Shown: positions 30,892 through 40,649 of the stretch, piece after piece
Position numbering within the stretch: the stretch's first letter is position 1
How the letters are laid out: each line of letters starts with the position of its first letter
From: Argyresthia goedartella
Lineage: Eukaryota > Arthropoda > Insecta > Lepidoptera > Argyresthiidae
Direction of reading: 5' to 3'
Assembly: GCA_949825045.1 (NCBI GenBank)
Contig: OX463835.1
Coordinates: 21,469,201-21,533,200, forward strand
DNA length: 64,000 nucleotides
Position numbers and translations under genes: made by a program
Notes under the pieces: generated by a model
Seen by the model: the letters and a program-made list of their open reading frames with translations, nothing else
What the model was told of the DNA's origin: nothing
Database searches by the model: none

Positions 30892-33376
30892 ATGGAAAAA
30901 AAGCCTAATCGTCCATGCGTTGTTAGGTTTTGTAAAAAAAATGGTACTCACCGTTTCCCTAGTGATGAACATCGACGTTCACTATGGGTTCAAGCTGTTG
31001 AACCAGCAAAGCCTGGATTTACCCTAGGAAAGCATAGCAGGATATGCTCCGATCACTTCAAGCCATCCGAATTTAACAGAACACCGGTATCATTGTTACA
31101 GCCAGGTAAGTTTACCTAAAGATTTCCGAGTATGCCTAGTACGCACCATACCCGTGCTCATGAGTGCTTACTTTCGCGAGTCAGGTGTGATTTCATCTTT
31201 TGCAATAATTAGTGCTTATGCGAGCAAGCTTATCAGCAATGTTCTTGCCCAATCTGTACCTATCCTTACACATAATCCGTTTGACAGGTGACAGATGCCA
31301 ACGTCAACAGCTCGCCTAGCCCGAATAGTATTAAATAGCTACTAAAATGTCCTTATTAACATGTGTTTTTTTTATAGATATTGCTCCAAAAACTTTGAAG
31401 AAAACCTCTGTTCCTTCATTGTTTTCATGGAAAACAACTCCTCAACAATCTCCATCAACGTCTGAAGAACAAAACTCGCTAACTCTTAACCTAACCAAAG
31501 TTGAAAAAACCTATGCACGAAGTAAGTCACCTATTGTTATCTATAGCCTAAAGGAATTCATTCAATATTCTGTCTCGCATTGAGCCTTGCAGGACTGCGA
31601 AGCATGCAGAGTAGTTCTGCAAGGTGGATAGAAATACCGTCACAAAAAACATAATATTTGATACCGCGCAGGTGCAATTATTTGATATCCTGCACAGGGC
31701 CTGTAAACTCGGAACACTGCTTGTAGTCCTTTGCACAGTAATATTGTTCTGTGGCTTGTTGTCCTGCTTAGCCGGCCGTATTGCAGACAGGAATATGAAC
31801 AAGATACTGTGACAAACATTGAGAAATGCCGCATTGCAAGTAGGTAGGTATACTTAATGTTGTTTGACGACCTCTGTAGCGTTGCAGTTGGGGCTGTGCT
31901 TTACAAGTGAGACGTCCCGGGTTCGACTCCTGGTGGGGCGGGAGGAAAAAACACCCTCATGGCATGGATGTTTACATGTTTGTGATGTTGCTGTTTCTGG
32001 TTCCTACAACACAGGGTATCCTAGTGTGAAACCAGAAGCAATGTATGTGCCTTTATGTAAATGTAAAAATAAAACTAGAGATTCAAATATGTTTTCTTTT
32101 ATTTCCAGTGTGTCCAATATTATTTGTAGAAGAGCAACAATATTTGGTCGCTGTGGATAGTAGTTTAAATGAAGATCCCTTACACATGAGTGAAGAAGAT
32201 GCAGACTCTGTCTTTGCAAATCCCAACGATGACATGCAAGAAGATATTGCTGTGGAACTGCACAATGATATAGCAGAAGAGTTAGAGATTTCTCAACATG
32301 AAGAGTTGGTGCAGGAGGGATCATTGAGAGATGATAAGATAACTTCAAAATATGAGTCAGTACAAACTCATGAGTGTAGTGTCTCAACTTCAAAAGATGA
32401 GTCAGTACAAACTCATGAGTGTAGTGTCTCAACTTCAAAAGATGAGTCAGTACAAACTCATGAGTGTAGTGTCTCGGGTTTTACCATCCACTTGTATAAA
32501 AATAATGATAAAGTTGTGCACTTCTACACTGGCCTAGAGAATTTTGAAAAAGTGATGCTTGTGTTTGACACTTTAGGGCAATGTGCTCATAATCTTACCT
32601 ATTTTTATGGACATCCACCAAAGAACCTCAATGCATTCGAACAATTTTTCATTACCTTAATGATAGTACGGAGACATAAACCTTTCGAAGAAATTGCTAT
32701 GATGTATCAAGTAACAACCAAACAAATCTATAATATATTTATCACTTGGGTCAGGTTCATTTCGCTGCAATGGAAAAATTTGGACTTGTGGTTAGACAGA
32801 GATAGCGTAAGAGCATACATGCCTTTAGATATTCATGATAAGTATCCATCAACACGGGTTATACTTGATGCGACAGAAATCCCTATTAAAAAACCTAAAC
32901 TACCTTTTGCGCAGCAAGTCACATTCTCTTCCTATAAAAACAGGAACACCTTAAAGATCCTTATTGGAATTACCCCTAGTGGCTTCATTAGTTATGTGTC
33001 TCCATGCTATGGCGGCTCTGCTACTGATAGGCAAGTTATAGAACGCAGTACAAAACTTAGTAGATTTGACTACAATGATGAAATAATGGTGGATAAAGGC
33101 TTAAATGTCCAAGACATTTTTGTTCCCTATGGTGTCAAAGTGAACATGCCATCTTTCTTCAAAAAAGGCAATCAAATTCTACCTCAGACACTTAGCTCCT
33201 CCAGAAAAGTGGCAAGCAAAAGGGTTCATGTAGAAAGGGTTATTGGCTTGCTAAAGACATATAAGATTTTGACTCAACCTTTGAATCAAACAGAAATTGT
33301 GTTGTCGAGCGACATTGTGTTTATATGCGCAATGTTGGTTAATTTTAGGTCTAGCATAATAAATAAAGATGCTTAA
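30892..33376 (+). CDS. THAP-domain DDE_4 transposase, three exons, intact (541 aa)
   Basis: Exons 30892-31105, 31378-31521 and 32109-33376, each bounded by GT/AG (CCAG|GTAAGT; TTATAG|AT; GAA|GTAAGT; TTCCAG|TG), joining in frame to 1626 nt. Residues 1-71 form a THAP zinc finger: C9, C14, W32, C52-x2-H55. Three 15-residue repeats (ESVQTHECSVSTSKD) follow at about 200-245. A helix-turn-helix (FEEIAMMYQVTTKQIYNIF) precedes the catalytic core: D373 (VILDATEIP), D448 (MVDKG), E495 (VHVERVIGLL), the IS5/DDE_4 pattern. The start is the first ATG in frame with the THAP cysteines (ACCATGG context). No break in the spliced frame. Intron 2 (587 bp) holds a SINE-like insertion. Confidence 0.87.
31863..31945 (+). 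repeat. tRNA-derived SINE head (B box)
   Basis: Contains a perfect pol III B box GGTTCGACTCC at 31920-31930, in CCCGGGTTCGACTCCTGG, and a poor A-box candidate (TAGCGTTGCAGT) about 40 bp upstream. The cloverleaf is not complete, so it is a SINE-type remnant and not a tRNA gene. It lies in intron 2 of the THAP transposase gene. Confidence 0.5.
32341..32475 (+). repeat. Three 45-bp coding tandem repeats
   Basis: Units 32341-32385, 32386-32430 and 32431-32475 differ at only a few bases (first unit TATGAG, others GATGAG). They encode ESVQTHECSVSTSKD three times in the linker between the THAP domain and the catalytic core. In-frame period, so the frame is preserved. Confidence 0.9.
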
Positions 33377-33625
33377 ATGAATAGGTAAAATGAAGTTTTA
33401 TTAAGCAACATCAATGATGTGTCGAAGGCCTCCTTTACACTTTTGTACTTAGCTTTTACGTTTTGTATAGGCACTAGGGATTTAGATACAAATCACCCTC
33501 TTCTCTGCATTGCTGTTATGCTTTGTCCTATGAAAAGGGGTAATACAAAAAAAGAGGTAATATACTAGGGTCATTATTTTTTATTATACAGAAATTTATT
33601 AACAAGGGCTTCCTTAAAGTAGTCA
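33377..33625. other. Short gap between converging ISL2EU genes
   Basis: Only ~250 bp separate the two stops. AATAAA-like signals occur just after the plus-strand stop (AATAAATAAAG at ~33357) and TTTATT on the other side, consistent with back-to-back polyadenylation. Confidence 0.4.
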
Positions 33626-34080
33626 TTATAAAACTTCTCTAATTTTGAATTTGAGTGTGATATCTTCAGCCTTGAAAGGATCTCCGGAATGTATTTTACT
33701 TGGCCGATGAAATGTTTGAATATTGGTAGTAACGCTTGATTTAGTTTTGATTGTTTTATTTTCACTCATATCTACTATGCCCAGGATCACCACCAAAACA
33801 TGCTTACACTGGGAATATGGTCCCATTCCAGCAGCACATTCACATTGTGCCTCTATTATTAGGTGATTTTTCACTTTGGTTGTGACATTATAGGTAATGT
33901 TTTTCCTCATCTCTGAAGCAACCATTCCAGTGAAATAATAATCATTATCCACTATAGCTATACGGCACGACATTAGACAGTATTCTAGAACAAAACAACT
34001 TTTTATTCATTATCATGCACTATTACAAATTAATAATAATATTCTATCAACAATAAAATAATATATCTATATGCCAAAAA

Positions 34081-34830
34081 CTAACTAAACAATCCGCCCC
34101 AGGACATCTCCCTGCCAAAGGTTCCCAAGACACTGGCAGCGTTACCCCGCTGCACAGCCAAGGAAATCCTCTGCATGAGAAATGCCCCGGAGCGGTGGTC
34201 AAAACCTCTGTCTCTGAGGCGTCGGCCCAACTCTTTCACAAATAGTCTGCCTTGTATCCCCCACACCCCAGTCGTCTCGACAGGAAGCGGCACGAAAATG
34301 TAGCTGTTAGCTAGAGCGGCATACTTTTGATACTTCAGCCTAGCGGCTGATTCAGCCGCAGCACCTGCAGTGGCTGTTGTGGAAACCACATGGGAGGCTG
34401 CGAACGTGCAGACACAAGTTGCATCCCACAAAAGAGACCGACCTCTCTCCCATGGCACCAATGTCAGTCCGTCAGGACGCTTCCCATCCGAACGGCACAG
34501 ACCAGGCGGCTCCAGCACACTGGGAACGTTGGCCGAAACCAAAGCCCTACGGACAATGTCATTAATTGCGTGGTGCCGAGAAAACCTGCCAGCGCTCCTG
34601 ACGCAGTGAAGGCCATGGCGACCCAAACCATCCACCCATGCCCCACAAACGCAATGATGCGGCTGACAGATTGTGCATCCCAAACGCAAGGCAACTGCCA
34701 CACGCAATGAATCATTGTCCAAGAGAGTGCCTAGCTGTGGAGAAGGTAATGCGTGCAGCCACATGCCCGAGTCGGGCTGAGAAACCGCGCGCAACCGCGC
34801 CAACTCAGGTCCCACAGACTATTCTTGGTA
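34081..34830 (-). pseudogene. LINE-type ORF C-terminal fragment with PD-(D/E)XK-like motif
   Basis: A 244-residue frame ([20 protein letters not shown] ... [12 protein letters not shown]) resembling the C-terminal region of a polymerase-bearing transposon protein that recurs in many animal genomes. It has paired Cys/His ([21 protein letters not shown]) and a motif [10 protein letters not shown] followed by SLLWDATC, reminiscent of a restriction-like endonuclease (PD...D-x-T). It interrupts the SAP-SWIM gene in the same orientation. No reverse transcriptase part is present. Its open frame suggests recent arrival. I recognise the family shape but cannot name the clade. Confidence 0.6.
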
Positions 34831-35084
34831 CATGTTGTGCGATGTTACTACATCGTCTCTTTCTGTGACCTGGCAAAAGATTTCTAGGTCCTCTGAACTC
34901 AGTGCCGGCATTGCAGAGTTACTGGTGACGTCTCGGAAATGTTGAGGTGCTGGTACAGTGATTTTGTAAACTGATTCGGGATCAGATACAAGAGGTCCAA
35001 AGAGTTTGTCGAAATCTTCAAGTCTGCAACAATGAATAGTATAGTTATGTAACATATATATATAAATATGTATGTATATGGACC

Positions 35085-35103
35085 GTAGATAAGGGGGCGC
35101 CAA
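35085..35103. repeat. GATAAGGGGGCG block in ISL2EU second-gene intron
   Basis: GTAGATAAGGGGGCGCCAA, identical to the inverse of part of the hairpin at 53370-53417. One of three loci sharing the block. Confidence 0.6.
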
Positions 35104-35471
35104 GTGTAGTATGGAAATTCACTAAAGCCAAAAAATAGGTAAGACGTAGATGTTAGGTTCACATGTAAAACAACAAGATTGCCATTATAGGTCAGGCCAC
35201 AACTCGCCAGACACCGGTCGACCAAAGTTGTAAAGTGATCAGGCCAATATGGTGTGGCTGTGCTACATACACCTAATGCCCAATCTTGGCCAACGTTAAA
35301 CTGGTCGGTGGACATAACACGAAGAGTATTTATTGTTGTAGATACAAACTACATACCTCTGAATGAGCGTTGCCTTTTTCCCAGAAAGTTTCGCATTTCG
35401 TTTTCGAAGCTCGTTTTTCAGGTCTGTCAGAGACCAAGAACCGTAATCCTTTCCCAGTGCTGGAAAACTCA

Positions 35472-35701
35472 TGATGACAAAATCGAAGTCCAATACACAG
35501 GCAGGGGTCAATCGTAATGGCAAGCAAATGTCCAGGTTGCACGCGGAGGTCAGTCGAGGGAAGGAGCTACAAGAGTCCGAAAGAATAGCCAGGGTCGTCG
35601 TAATAGTCACAAAACAGAGGAGAACAGGAAAACAAAACATCGCGTAACCACAGGAGAAACGGATTGAATTTAGACAACATGACCAGCCACAGAACACAAA
35701 T
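35472..35701 (-). repeat. ISL2EU right terminal inverted repeat
   Basis: Inverse of 30601-30835, ending CAGCCACAGAACACAAATT. The second gene's ATG (35470-35472) touches its inner edge. Confidence 0.85.
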
Positions 35702-35759
35702 TATTGAATGAAGTCACCGATCACAGATCCATTTTTGAAAGCCACGTCGAATCAAACGC

Positions 35760-36500
35760 CGTCTGCCGTAGCTTTCAGAACAATTTTTTTACTTTTTTTA
35801 GCTGTCAGAAAATCTCTCATTGTTTGCTTTCTGCCAGTGTTGCCGCCAGGGCAATCTAGTTTGTGGCTAAGTACATAAAAAAGGAAGCAGTTTTGTAAAA
35901 AACAAACATTTTCGAAATGTGGCTAGAAGTGTCTAATCTTTGCAGACTTTCATATTCTATTACTATTGATAATATAATATTATTATCATAAATAATGTTA
36001 TCGTTTCGATAAATTATGACATGACTACTTTGTACAAAACAAACTGTAAATAGTAATAACGTAGACTTTCATTCAATCGAATCTGAATTACCGAAAAATA
36101 TAAACTTTCATTGGGGAAACCATGATCAGACATTGCAACTGCGGCGCGGAGGGCGGACCGCGGTGATGTTGCCTACTCAGCAAAAGGCGATAACCACAGA
36201 TTTATTTAAAATTTCTTGCTCGTTCGACATCAATACAGAACATAACAGTTTTTTATTAATTTTATATGTTATAATTTGCTTGTAGCATTTAGTAGTTTTT
36301 TATAGATTTAAAATAGCAATACTAAATTGTTGCTGATATTTTTGTGTATGGCAACATCACTTTTTCTCTTCCATTTTGATTTCGGTACCTATGTGCATTT
36401 TGAATTCAATAAATTCATTTTCTATTAAATCTTACTGAGCCTTTTCTTTTACATAGGATTTTTCGCGACTTGCTATATCGAGTCGTCCTGTTTCGTCATC
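35760..36500. other. Non-coding stretch
   Basis: No gene. An 11-bp inverted pair GTGATGTTGCC / GGCAACATCAC lies ~190 bp apart near 36163 and 36354 and might bound a small MITE. Some of the sequence after 36300 may be the LTR of the BEL/Pao relic that follows, but the second LTR is absent, so this cannot be tested here. Confidence 0.35.
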
Positions 36501-36609
36501 TTCAGTTAGCAACGTGTTGCGGCGGGAACATGGCGGGAACCTGCTTTTTCGCATATTCGCAGATTTGCGATTGCGGGAAAATCATCATTTCGACGCTATA
36601 TCGTCGGAT

Positions 36610-36637
36610 CGATAAGGGGGCTTCCGCCCCCTTATCG
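36610..36637. repeat. Perfect 12-bp-arm hairpin CGATAAGGGGGC
   Basis: CGATAAGGGGGC, loop TTCC, then the exact inverse. The flank CACTCTGACC, inverted, matches GGTCAGAGTG beside the hairpin at 53370. Confidence 0.85.
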
Positions 36638-37080
36638 ACACTCTGACCGTTATTTCGTTAGAAATTCTATAATTTCGAAAACGAAAATCATCATTTTTCA
36701 TCTTTGTAAAAGATGGTGGATTTGAAAAATTGTCTACGCCGGGAATAGACGGAGTGAACTTCGTGCATATCCACGTCGGAGAGGTTGGCCCTACTGTACG
36801 TCGAATCGGTCTCGGTCTCTGTCATCGGTGCGGAGCGACTTCACTTCGTGGAGAAACGTCAAACGTCGTAAACAAACATTGCGTATCGGTTTTGGTGCGG
36901 TTTTCTGTTATTGAGGCTATATCTGCAATATTACATTGAAGTAAAAGTGTTAGATTTAAGAAGTGCGTGCGGCATTATCATTGCGTTATACGGAACAAGT
37001 GCGGTATTCGATTTCGTGCTGTGCGGCGTACTAGAAAGCGTAATTTGTAGTGTACTTCGTCTGTCGTCTTGCGTTTCACG

Positions 37081-38640
37081 ATGCCTGGTTCAGGTACGGA
37101 ACTGAAGCGTCTGCGAGCCCAGGGGGGCCAGTATAAGGCCACTATCACACGTCTCGACAATTACATTAGCGATCCAGTCAACATTGCGGCGTCTACGATA
37201 GACACGCTCGAGGCACGGAAGGAGAAGCTGATGAGCACTCTGAGAGATTATGAGAGTGTGCACCTAGATATTCTTAGTCTAGACAGCAGTGAAACAGAGG
37301 ATGCTGGTAAAATCGAGGAGACTTACTTCAAAGTACTGGGAAAAATCAACGCATCTATATGTGAGTTATCTGTCAAAGTTAATACTGATAGCCATTCTAT
37401 TTCTGTGTGATGCACTGTCTGTTATAATCAATTTACCACTGGTAAATGAATCCTATACCGAAGCTATTAAGTTATTAGATAAACATTTCAACAATCAAAC
37501 AAGGCTTGTGTCTAATCATGTTAATTTCTTTTGGATTTACCACAAATGCAGAAGGGTACTGCATCAAGCATTAGATCTTTTATTTCAGAAGTGAGACAGC
37601 AACTACATGCATTAAAAAATCTTAAACAGCCGACTGATCAGTGGGACATGTTGTTGATAGGTGTGCTACCTAGAAAGCTTGATAGTTACACTAATCATGC
37701 TTACCATCTTGATATGTCATGTGTAAATTTGCCCATGATGGAAGAGTTTTTAAACTTTTTAGTAAAAAGAGCCATTGCTCTGGAAGACAGTTCTTCTCAT
37801 AATAATGTCTCCTATGAAGGAAAGAGTAAGAACTTTAACAAGGTTTCCAATGTTGTTACCAATTTAAATACTTTTCATAATATATGTTCATTTTGTAACA
37901 ATGATCATCTTCTTTTTTCATGCCCTAAATTCAAAATGGCACCCTTCTTCTCAGAGAATTACATTTGTGGCTGACAATAAATTATGTACCACTTGTCTGA
38001 GGAGTCATGTTAATAAATGTAAATATTCTTTCAAGTGTAAAGTTTGTAAAGCTTCTCACAACACACTTCTGCATGAGGAAAAGCCAAAAGAAAATGAGGT
38101 AGTAACTTTGCATTCCAATTTAACATCCAATCAAACTAAGATTTTATTGCCTACAATAAAAGTTAAACTTATTGACAGATTTGGTCAAGAAGTTTATGCT
38201 AAAGCTTTGCTTGATTGTGGGAGCCAAGTGTGTATTATAAAGCGCTCACTTTTCAACCAACTGAACTTGACCCCTATGGCTCAAGATTCTAATATTATTG
38301 GTTTGGGTAATACTCCCAAAAAAGTTGATGAATGTGCTACTATATTAGTGCAATCTTCTATAAACAATTTAAAATATTCAGTGAAATGTCATATTTTAGA
38401 CTCTGTAACATCATTTTTGCCACAAAATTTTATTGATATTACAAAATGTAATTTTCCTAAGAATATTCAGTTGGCTGATGATGAGTTAAACCATCTGAAA
38501 TTTCCTTATTATTAAAATATCTGAAATTTCCTAATGGCGTTGTCAAATTAGATAATGGCCTTGTGTTACAAAATACTTTGTTTGGCCATGTAGTTACTGG
38601 CACTATTGAAAACCAAACTCCTATTTACAGTTCCAATGTT
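37081..38640 (+). pseudogene. BEL/Pao gag and aspartic protease, decayed
   Basis: Starts MPGSGTELKRLRAQGGQYKA, typical of a BEL/Pao Gag N-terminus with a coiled region. Near 37370-37440 a large part of the central Gag domain is missing. Coding resumes as YTEAIKLLDKHFNNQ and runs to CCHC-like knuckles (CSFCNNDHLLFSC; CTTCLRSHVNKC; CKVCKASHNTLLH). The protease region follows: ALLDCGSQVCIIKRS at about 38205-38250. The active site reads Asp-Cys-Gly instead of the usual Asp-Ser-Gly or Asp-Thr-Gly. Frame changes lie near 37535, 37950 and 38515. Not functional. Confidence 0.75.
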
Positions 38641-39928
38641 AATTTGGTTTATAAAACTTTAGAGGGCGTTGGGAGGGCGCTTGTTGGGAAGAACTCTGGC
38701 ACTGTTCCCACCTGCGACTTGCGCCTGGGGCTGCCGGGCATCCGCCATAGTTGGCTGGATGGCCGGTCTGCCCGCACAACACGCAGGTGGGAGGGGTTGC
38801 CGCGTCCTTCCCGCAAACGGAGGTGGCATGATTGCCTGCGCATTTCACGCAACGGGGGGGGGCAAAGCATCTGCTTTGGCCATGTCCATACATTTGACAG
38901 TTGTAACACTGTGAAATGATGTTGGCGGATTTGGGGCTTTCGACGCTAATGTCTTTGAGACCGCAGAGGGATTGAAGGGGGCTAATTTGCCTACCTGCGG
39001 CGGTGGGTGCGGCAATTACTAGGATCATATTAAATGCCTTTGCAGGCCGGTACGCGGTTTTTGCGCGGTGCAACCTATGTACTTCCATTACCGGGAAGTT
39101 TTTAGAGATTAAGTCATTTTTGATGACGGATGTGGGGAGATTTGTGGGGACGGGGCGGACTATGTAACGAAAAGTTCTCTCCTCGGGGAGAGAGTAAGTA
39201 TGGAAGGCGATATGGTTCGCCCTCAAAAATTTGGTGATAGCGCGATGGCATTTGGACTCTGCCACCTGGACGCGGGTTCCGGCTGATGTTATCGCGGATC
39301 TATATTTAATTCCATTTCTTTGCAAATGGATCGATACCCGAGTCCAGGCGGTTTCGTCTCGGATTATTACTGGTGGTGGGGGGCGAGCGCGGTACGCGTG
39401 GGGCGCGGAGGTTGGTGGGGCTACGGTATTCGCGGTACCGGTGAGGGATGGAGGGCTCTGAAGGATCAGAGTTCGGGGCGCGGGGGGGGCGGGGGAATTT
39501 GTTGAACACGGTGTGAGTTTTGGGGTTAGCGGAGACAGAGACATGGCAGCGGGCCTGATCTGTTTGGCCTCGGGGCTTAAGGGGGACTCGGAAGACCGGT
39601 TCTTCCGCTTTTTGTTTTTTGAGATGACGGGGGTGAAATGAGTTTCCTCATTGAATGGCGGTGAAGTTACAGGGGAGAGAGAGCTGAGGGTTGGGGTTGG
39701 GGTTGGGGGGTTCGCGGGGGATGCAAGAACCGGCGAGCGGGGGTGCGAGTCAGCTTCGGAGCTGGTTGAGGGGCTAGCGGGGGGATCGACGGCCCTAATA
39801 ATTTGGATCAACGGGTGATCCGGAGGAGATGGAGACAGTTGTTGGAGTACGTACTCCAACAACAAGGGGACCGATGACACATATTTACCTATCTCGATAA
39901 GTAAATTAGTGTCTGGTTGGGGGGCCAT
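38639..39928 (-). CDS. Jockey-type LINE ORF1 (Gag-like), open, rest of LINE absent
   Basis: A 429-residue open frame from the ATG at 39926-39928. The first ~190 residues are Pro/Ser-rich with a basic patch (KNKKRKNRSSES). The central part (TAWTRVSIHLQRNGIKYRSA ... VHRLHRAKTAYRPAKAFNM) fits the RNA-binding domain that precedes the knuckles in jockey-clade ORF1 proteins. Three knuckles follow: CYNCQMYGHGQSRC, CVKCAGNHATSVC, CVLCGQTGHPANYGGC. The protein would bind the LINE RNA. ORF2 should lie to the left but BEL/Pao sequence is there instead, so the copy is cut at its 3' side. The stop codon at 38639 may be contributed by the junction. Confidence 0.78.
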   Translation of the reverse strand: MAPQPDTNLLIEIGKYVSSVPLLLEYVLQQLSPSPPDHPLIQIIRAVDPPASPSTSSEADSHPRSPVLASPANPPTPTPTLSSLSPVTSPPFNEETHFTPVISKNKKRKNRSSESPLSPEAKQIRPAAMSLSPLTPKLTPCSTNSPAPPAPRTLILQSPPSLTGTANTVAPPTSAPHAYRARPPPPVIIRDETAWTRVSIHLQRNGIKYRSAITSAGTRVQVAESKCHRAITKFLRANHIAFHTYSLPEERTFRYIVRPVPTNLPTSVIKNDLISKNFPVMEVHRLHRAKTAYRPAKAFNMILVIAAPTAAGRQISPLQSLCGLKDISVESPKSANIISQCYNCQMYGHGQSRCFAPPRCVKCAGNHATSVCGKDAATPPTCVLCGQTGHPANYGGCPAAPGASRRWEQCQSSSQQAPSQRPLKFYKPN

Positions 39929-40420
39929 GGCTTGTGTGTGTAGCCTAGCGTGTGGGTGAGTGCCTGCTTGTGTCTCGAACCGCCTCCGCCTCTATCCAGG
40001 CGGTCCGAGGTGAGTGGTACAAAATAATAAAACAGAAGAATGGGGACAGTAGAAAGGGGACAGAGAGAGAAGAATAAGTGAATAAATAAAATAAAAATAA
40101 TACGACCTTACTGGAACCAATCCAACCTGGGCACAACACACGCGGCGGACTGACCCGAGGGGGTCTCACGGGCGTGCGAGAGAGAGGTCTCTTACACGCA
40201 AGCGCGGGCGCGCTCGCGGGCGCGGGCGCGGGTGAAAGAGAGGGAAACACTTTCTGCCGGGGCGGCAGCGGGAGAGGGTAAACACGACCGTCCTGCACGG
40301 GTGCTGGACGGTGAGTGAGTGTGGGAAAAAAAAAAAAAAAAAAACTGAATGCCCTCCCCTCTCATGCCCTGGTATTTATATGCGTCCTTTGCGAACACGC
40401 TCTGCCCAAGCGAAGCTTCT
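39929..40420 (-). other. GC-rich 5' UTR of the LINE
   Basis: Upstream of ORF1 and unusually GC-rich in places (GCGGGCGCGCTCGCGGGCGC at ~40204). It includes a run of 20 A (plus strand) at about 40324-40343. No gene. The 5' boundary is uncertain. Confidence 0.45.
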
Positions 40421-40597
40421 TATCACTAACTACACAGGGTCTAATTTCAACCATGCCATGCAGATCCGCCGTTCTACAAATTGTGTGTACGCACATTCAC
40501 TATGATCAACCGTAGGTGATCACTCAAATCATTTGGTACTGCCGATACACAGAATCTGTTGATCGCTGACCAATAAAAGCTTGTTGCGATTAATTAA

Positions 40598-40646
40598 GGT
40601 CTTAGCTACGCGCCCTAGCCGACCGCTAGGGCGCGTAGCTAAGACC
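40598..40646. repeat. Perfect 22-bp inverted repeat with 5-base loop
   Basis: Arms 40598-40619 (GGTCTTAGCTACGCGCC...) and 40625-40646 are exact inverses around the loop CGACC. GC-rich stem in an AT-rich setting. No gene adjacent. Confidence 0.92.
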
Positions 40647-40649
40647 ACC

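Larger units (their letters stand above)
33626..35472 (-). pseudogene. SAP-SWIM protein of ISL2EU (second gene), nuclease end missing
   Basis: Exon 1 is 35357-35472 (ATG at 35470-35472), exon 2 begins at 35023. Together they encode a SAP motif (WSLTDLKNELRKRN, LSGKKATLIQR|LEDF), a DNA-binding fold. Exon 2 ends near 34830 (VTSHNMYQ), where a LINE fragment follows. Coding resumes near 33985 (acceptor GTTCTAG) with a SWIM-type zinc motif, CECAAGMGPYSQCKH. It stops at 33626, soon after TFHRPSKIHSGDPFKAED. In related ISL2EU elements this region leads to a YqaJ exonuclease domain; none is present. The donor of exon 2 is probably destroyed by the insertion. Family knowledge and sequence both support the SAP and SWIM calls. 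Confidence 0.72.
30565..35755. mobile_element. ISL2EU transposon with long terminal repeats and two converging genes
   Basis: Inverted repeats of at least 230 bp bound the element: 30601-30835 and 35472-35701, with weaker similarity (CGTGGCTTTCA) extending to about 30565 and 35755. The plus-strand gene is a THAP-DDE_4 transposase (30892-33376); the minus-strand gene is a SAP-SWIM protein (33626-35472). Each starts at the inner edge of its repeat, and they converge. This two-gene plan is that of the eukaryotic ISL2EU group, whose second gene normally encodes a YqaJ-type nuclease. A foreign LINE fragment lies within the second gene. The TSD is not resolved. Confidence 0.82.
36500..38665 (+). 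mobile_element. BEL/Pao LTR retrotransposon, 5' part only
   Basis: Contains a leader, a gag gene with an internal deletion, and a protease region; reverse transcriptase, RNase H and integrase are missing. It ends near 38640-38665 where a LINE in the opposite orientation begins. No LTR pair can be identified. Confidence 0.6.

Noticed and set aside
31863..31945. Possible tRNA gene
   Set aside because: Only the B box and its stem are good. No full cloverleaf or anticodon arm could be drawn, so it is called a SINE remnant.
34377..34710. Several plus-strand frames of 60-106 codons
   Set aside because: Shadows of the minus-strand LINE-like C-terminal frame at 34081-34815.
36610..36637. Hairpin as a rho-independent terminator
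   Set aside because: The sequence is from an animal genome, and the same block is found in other elements; a repeat is the better reading.
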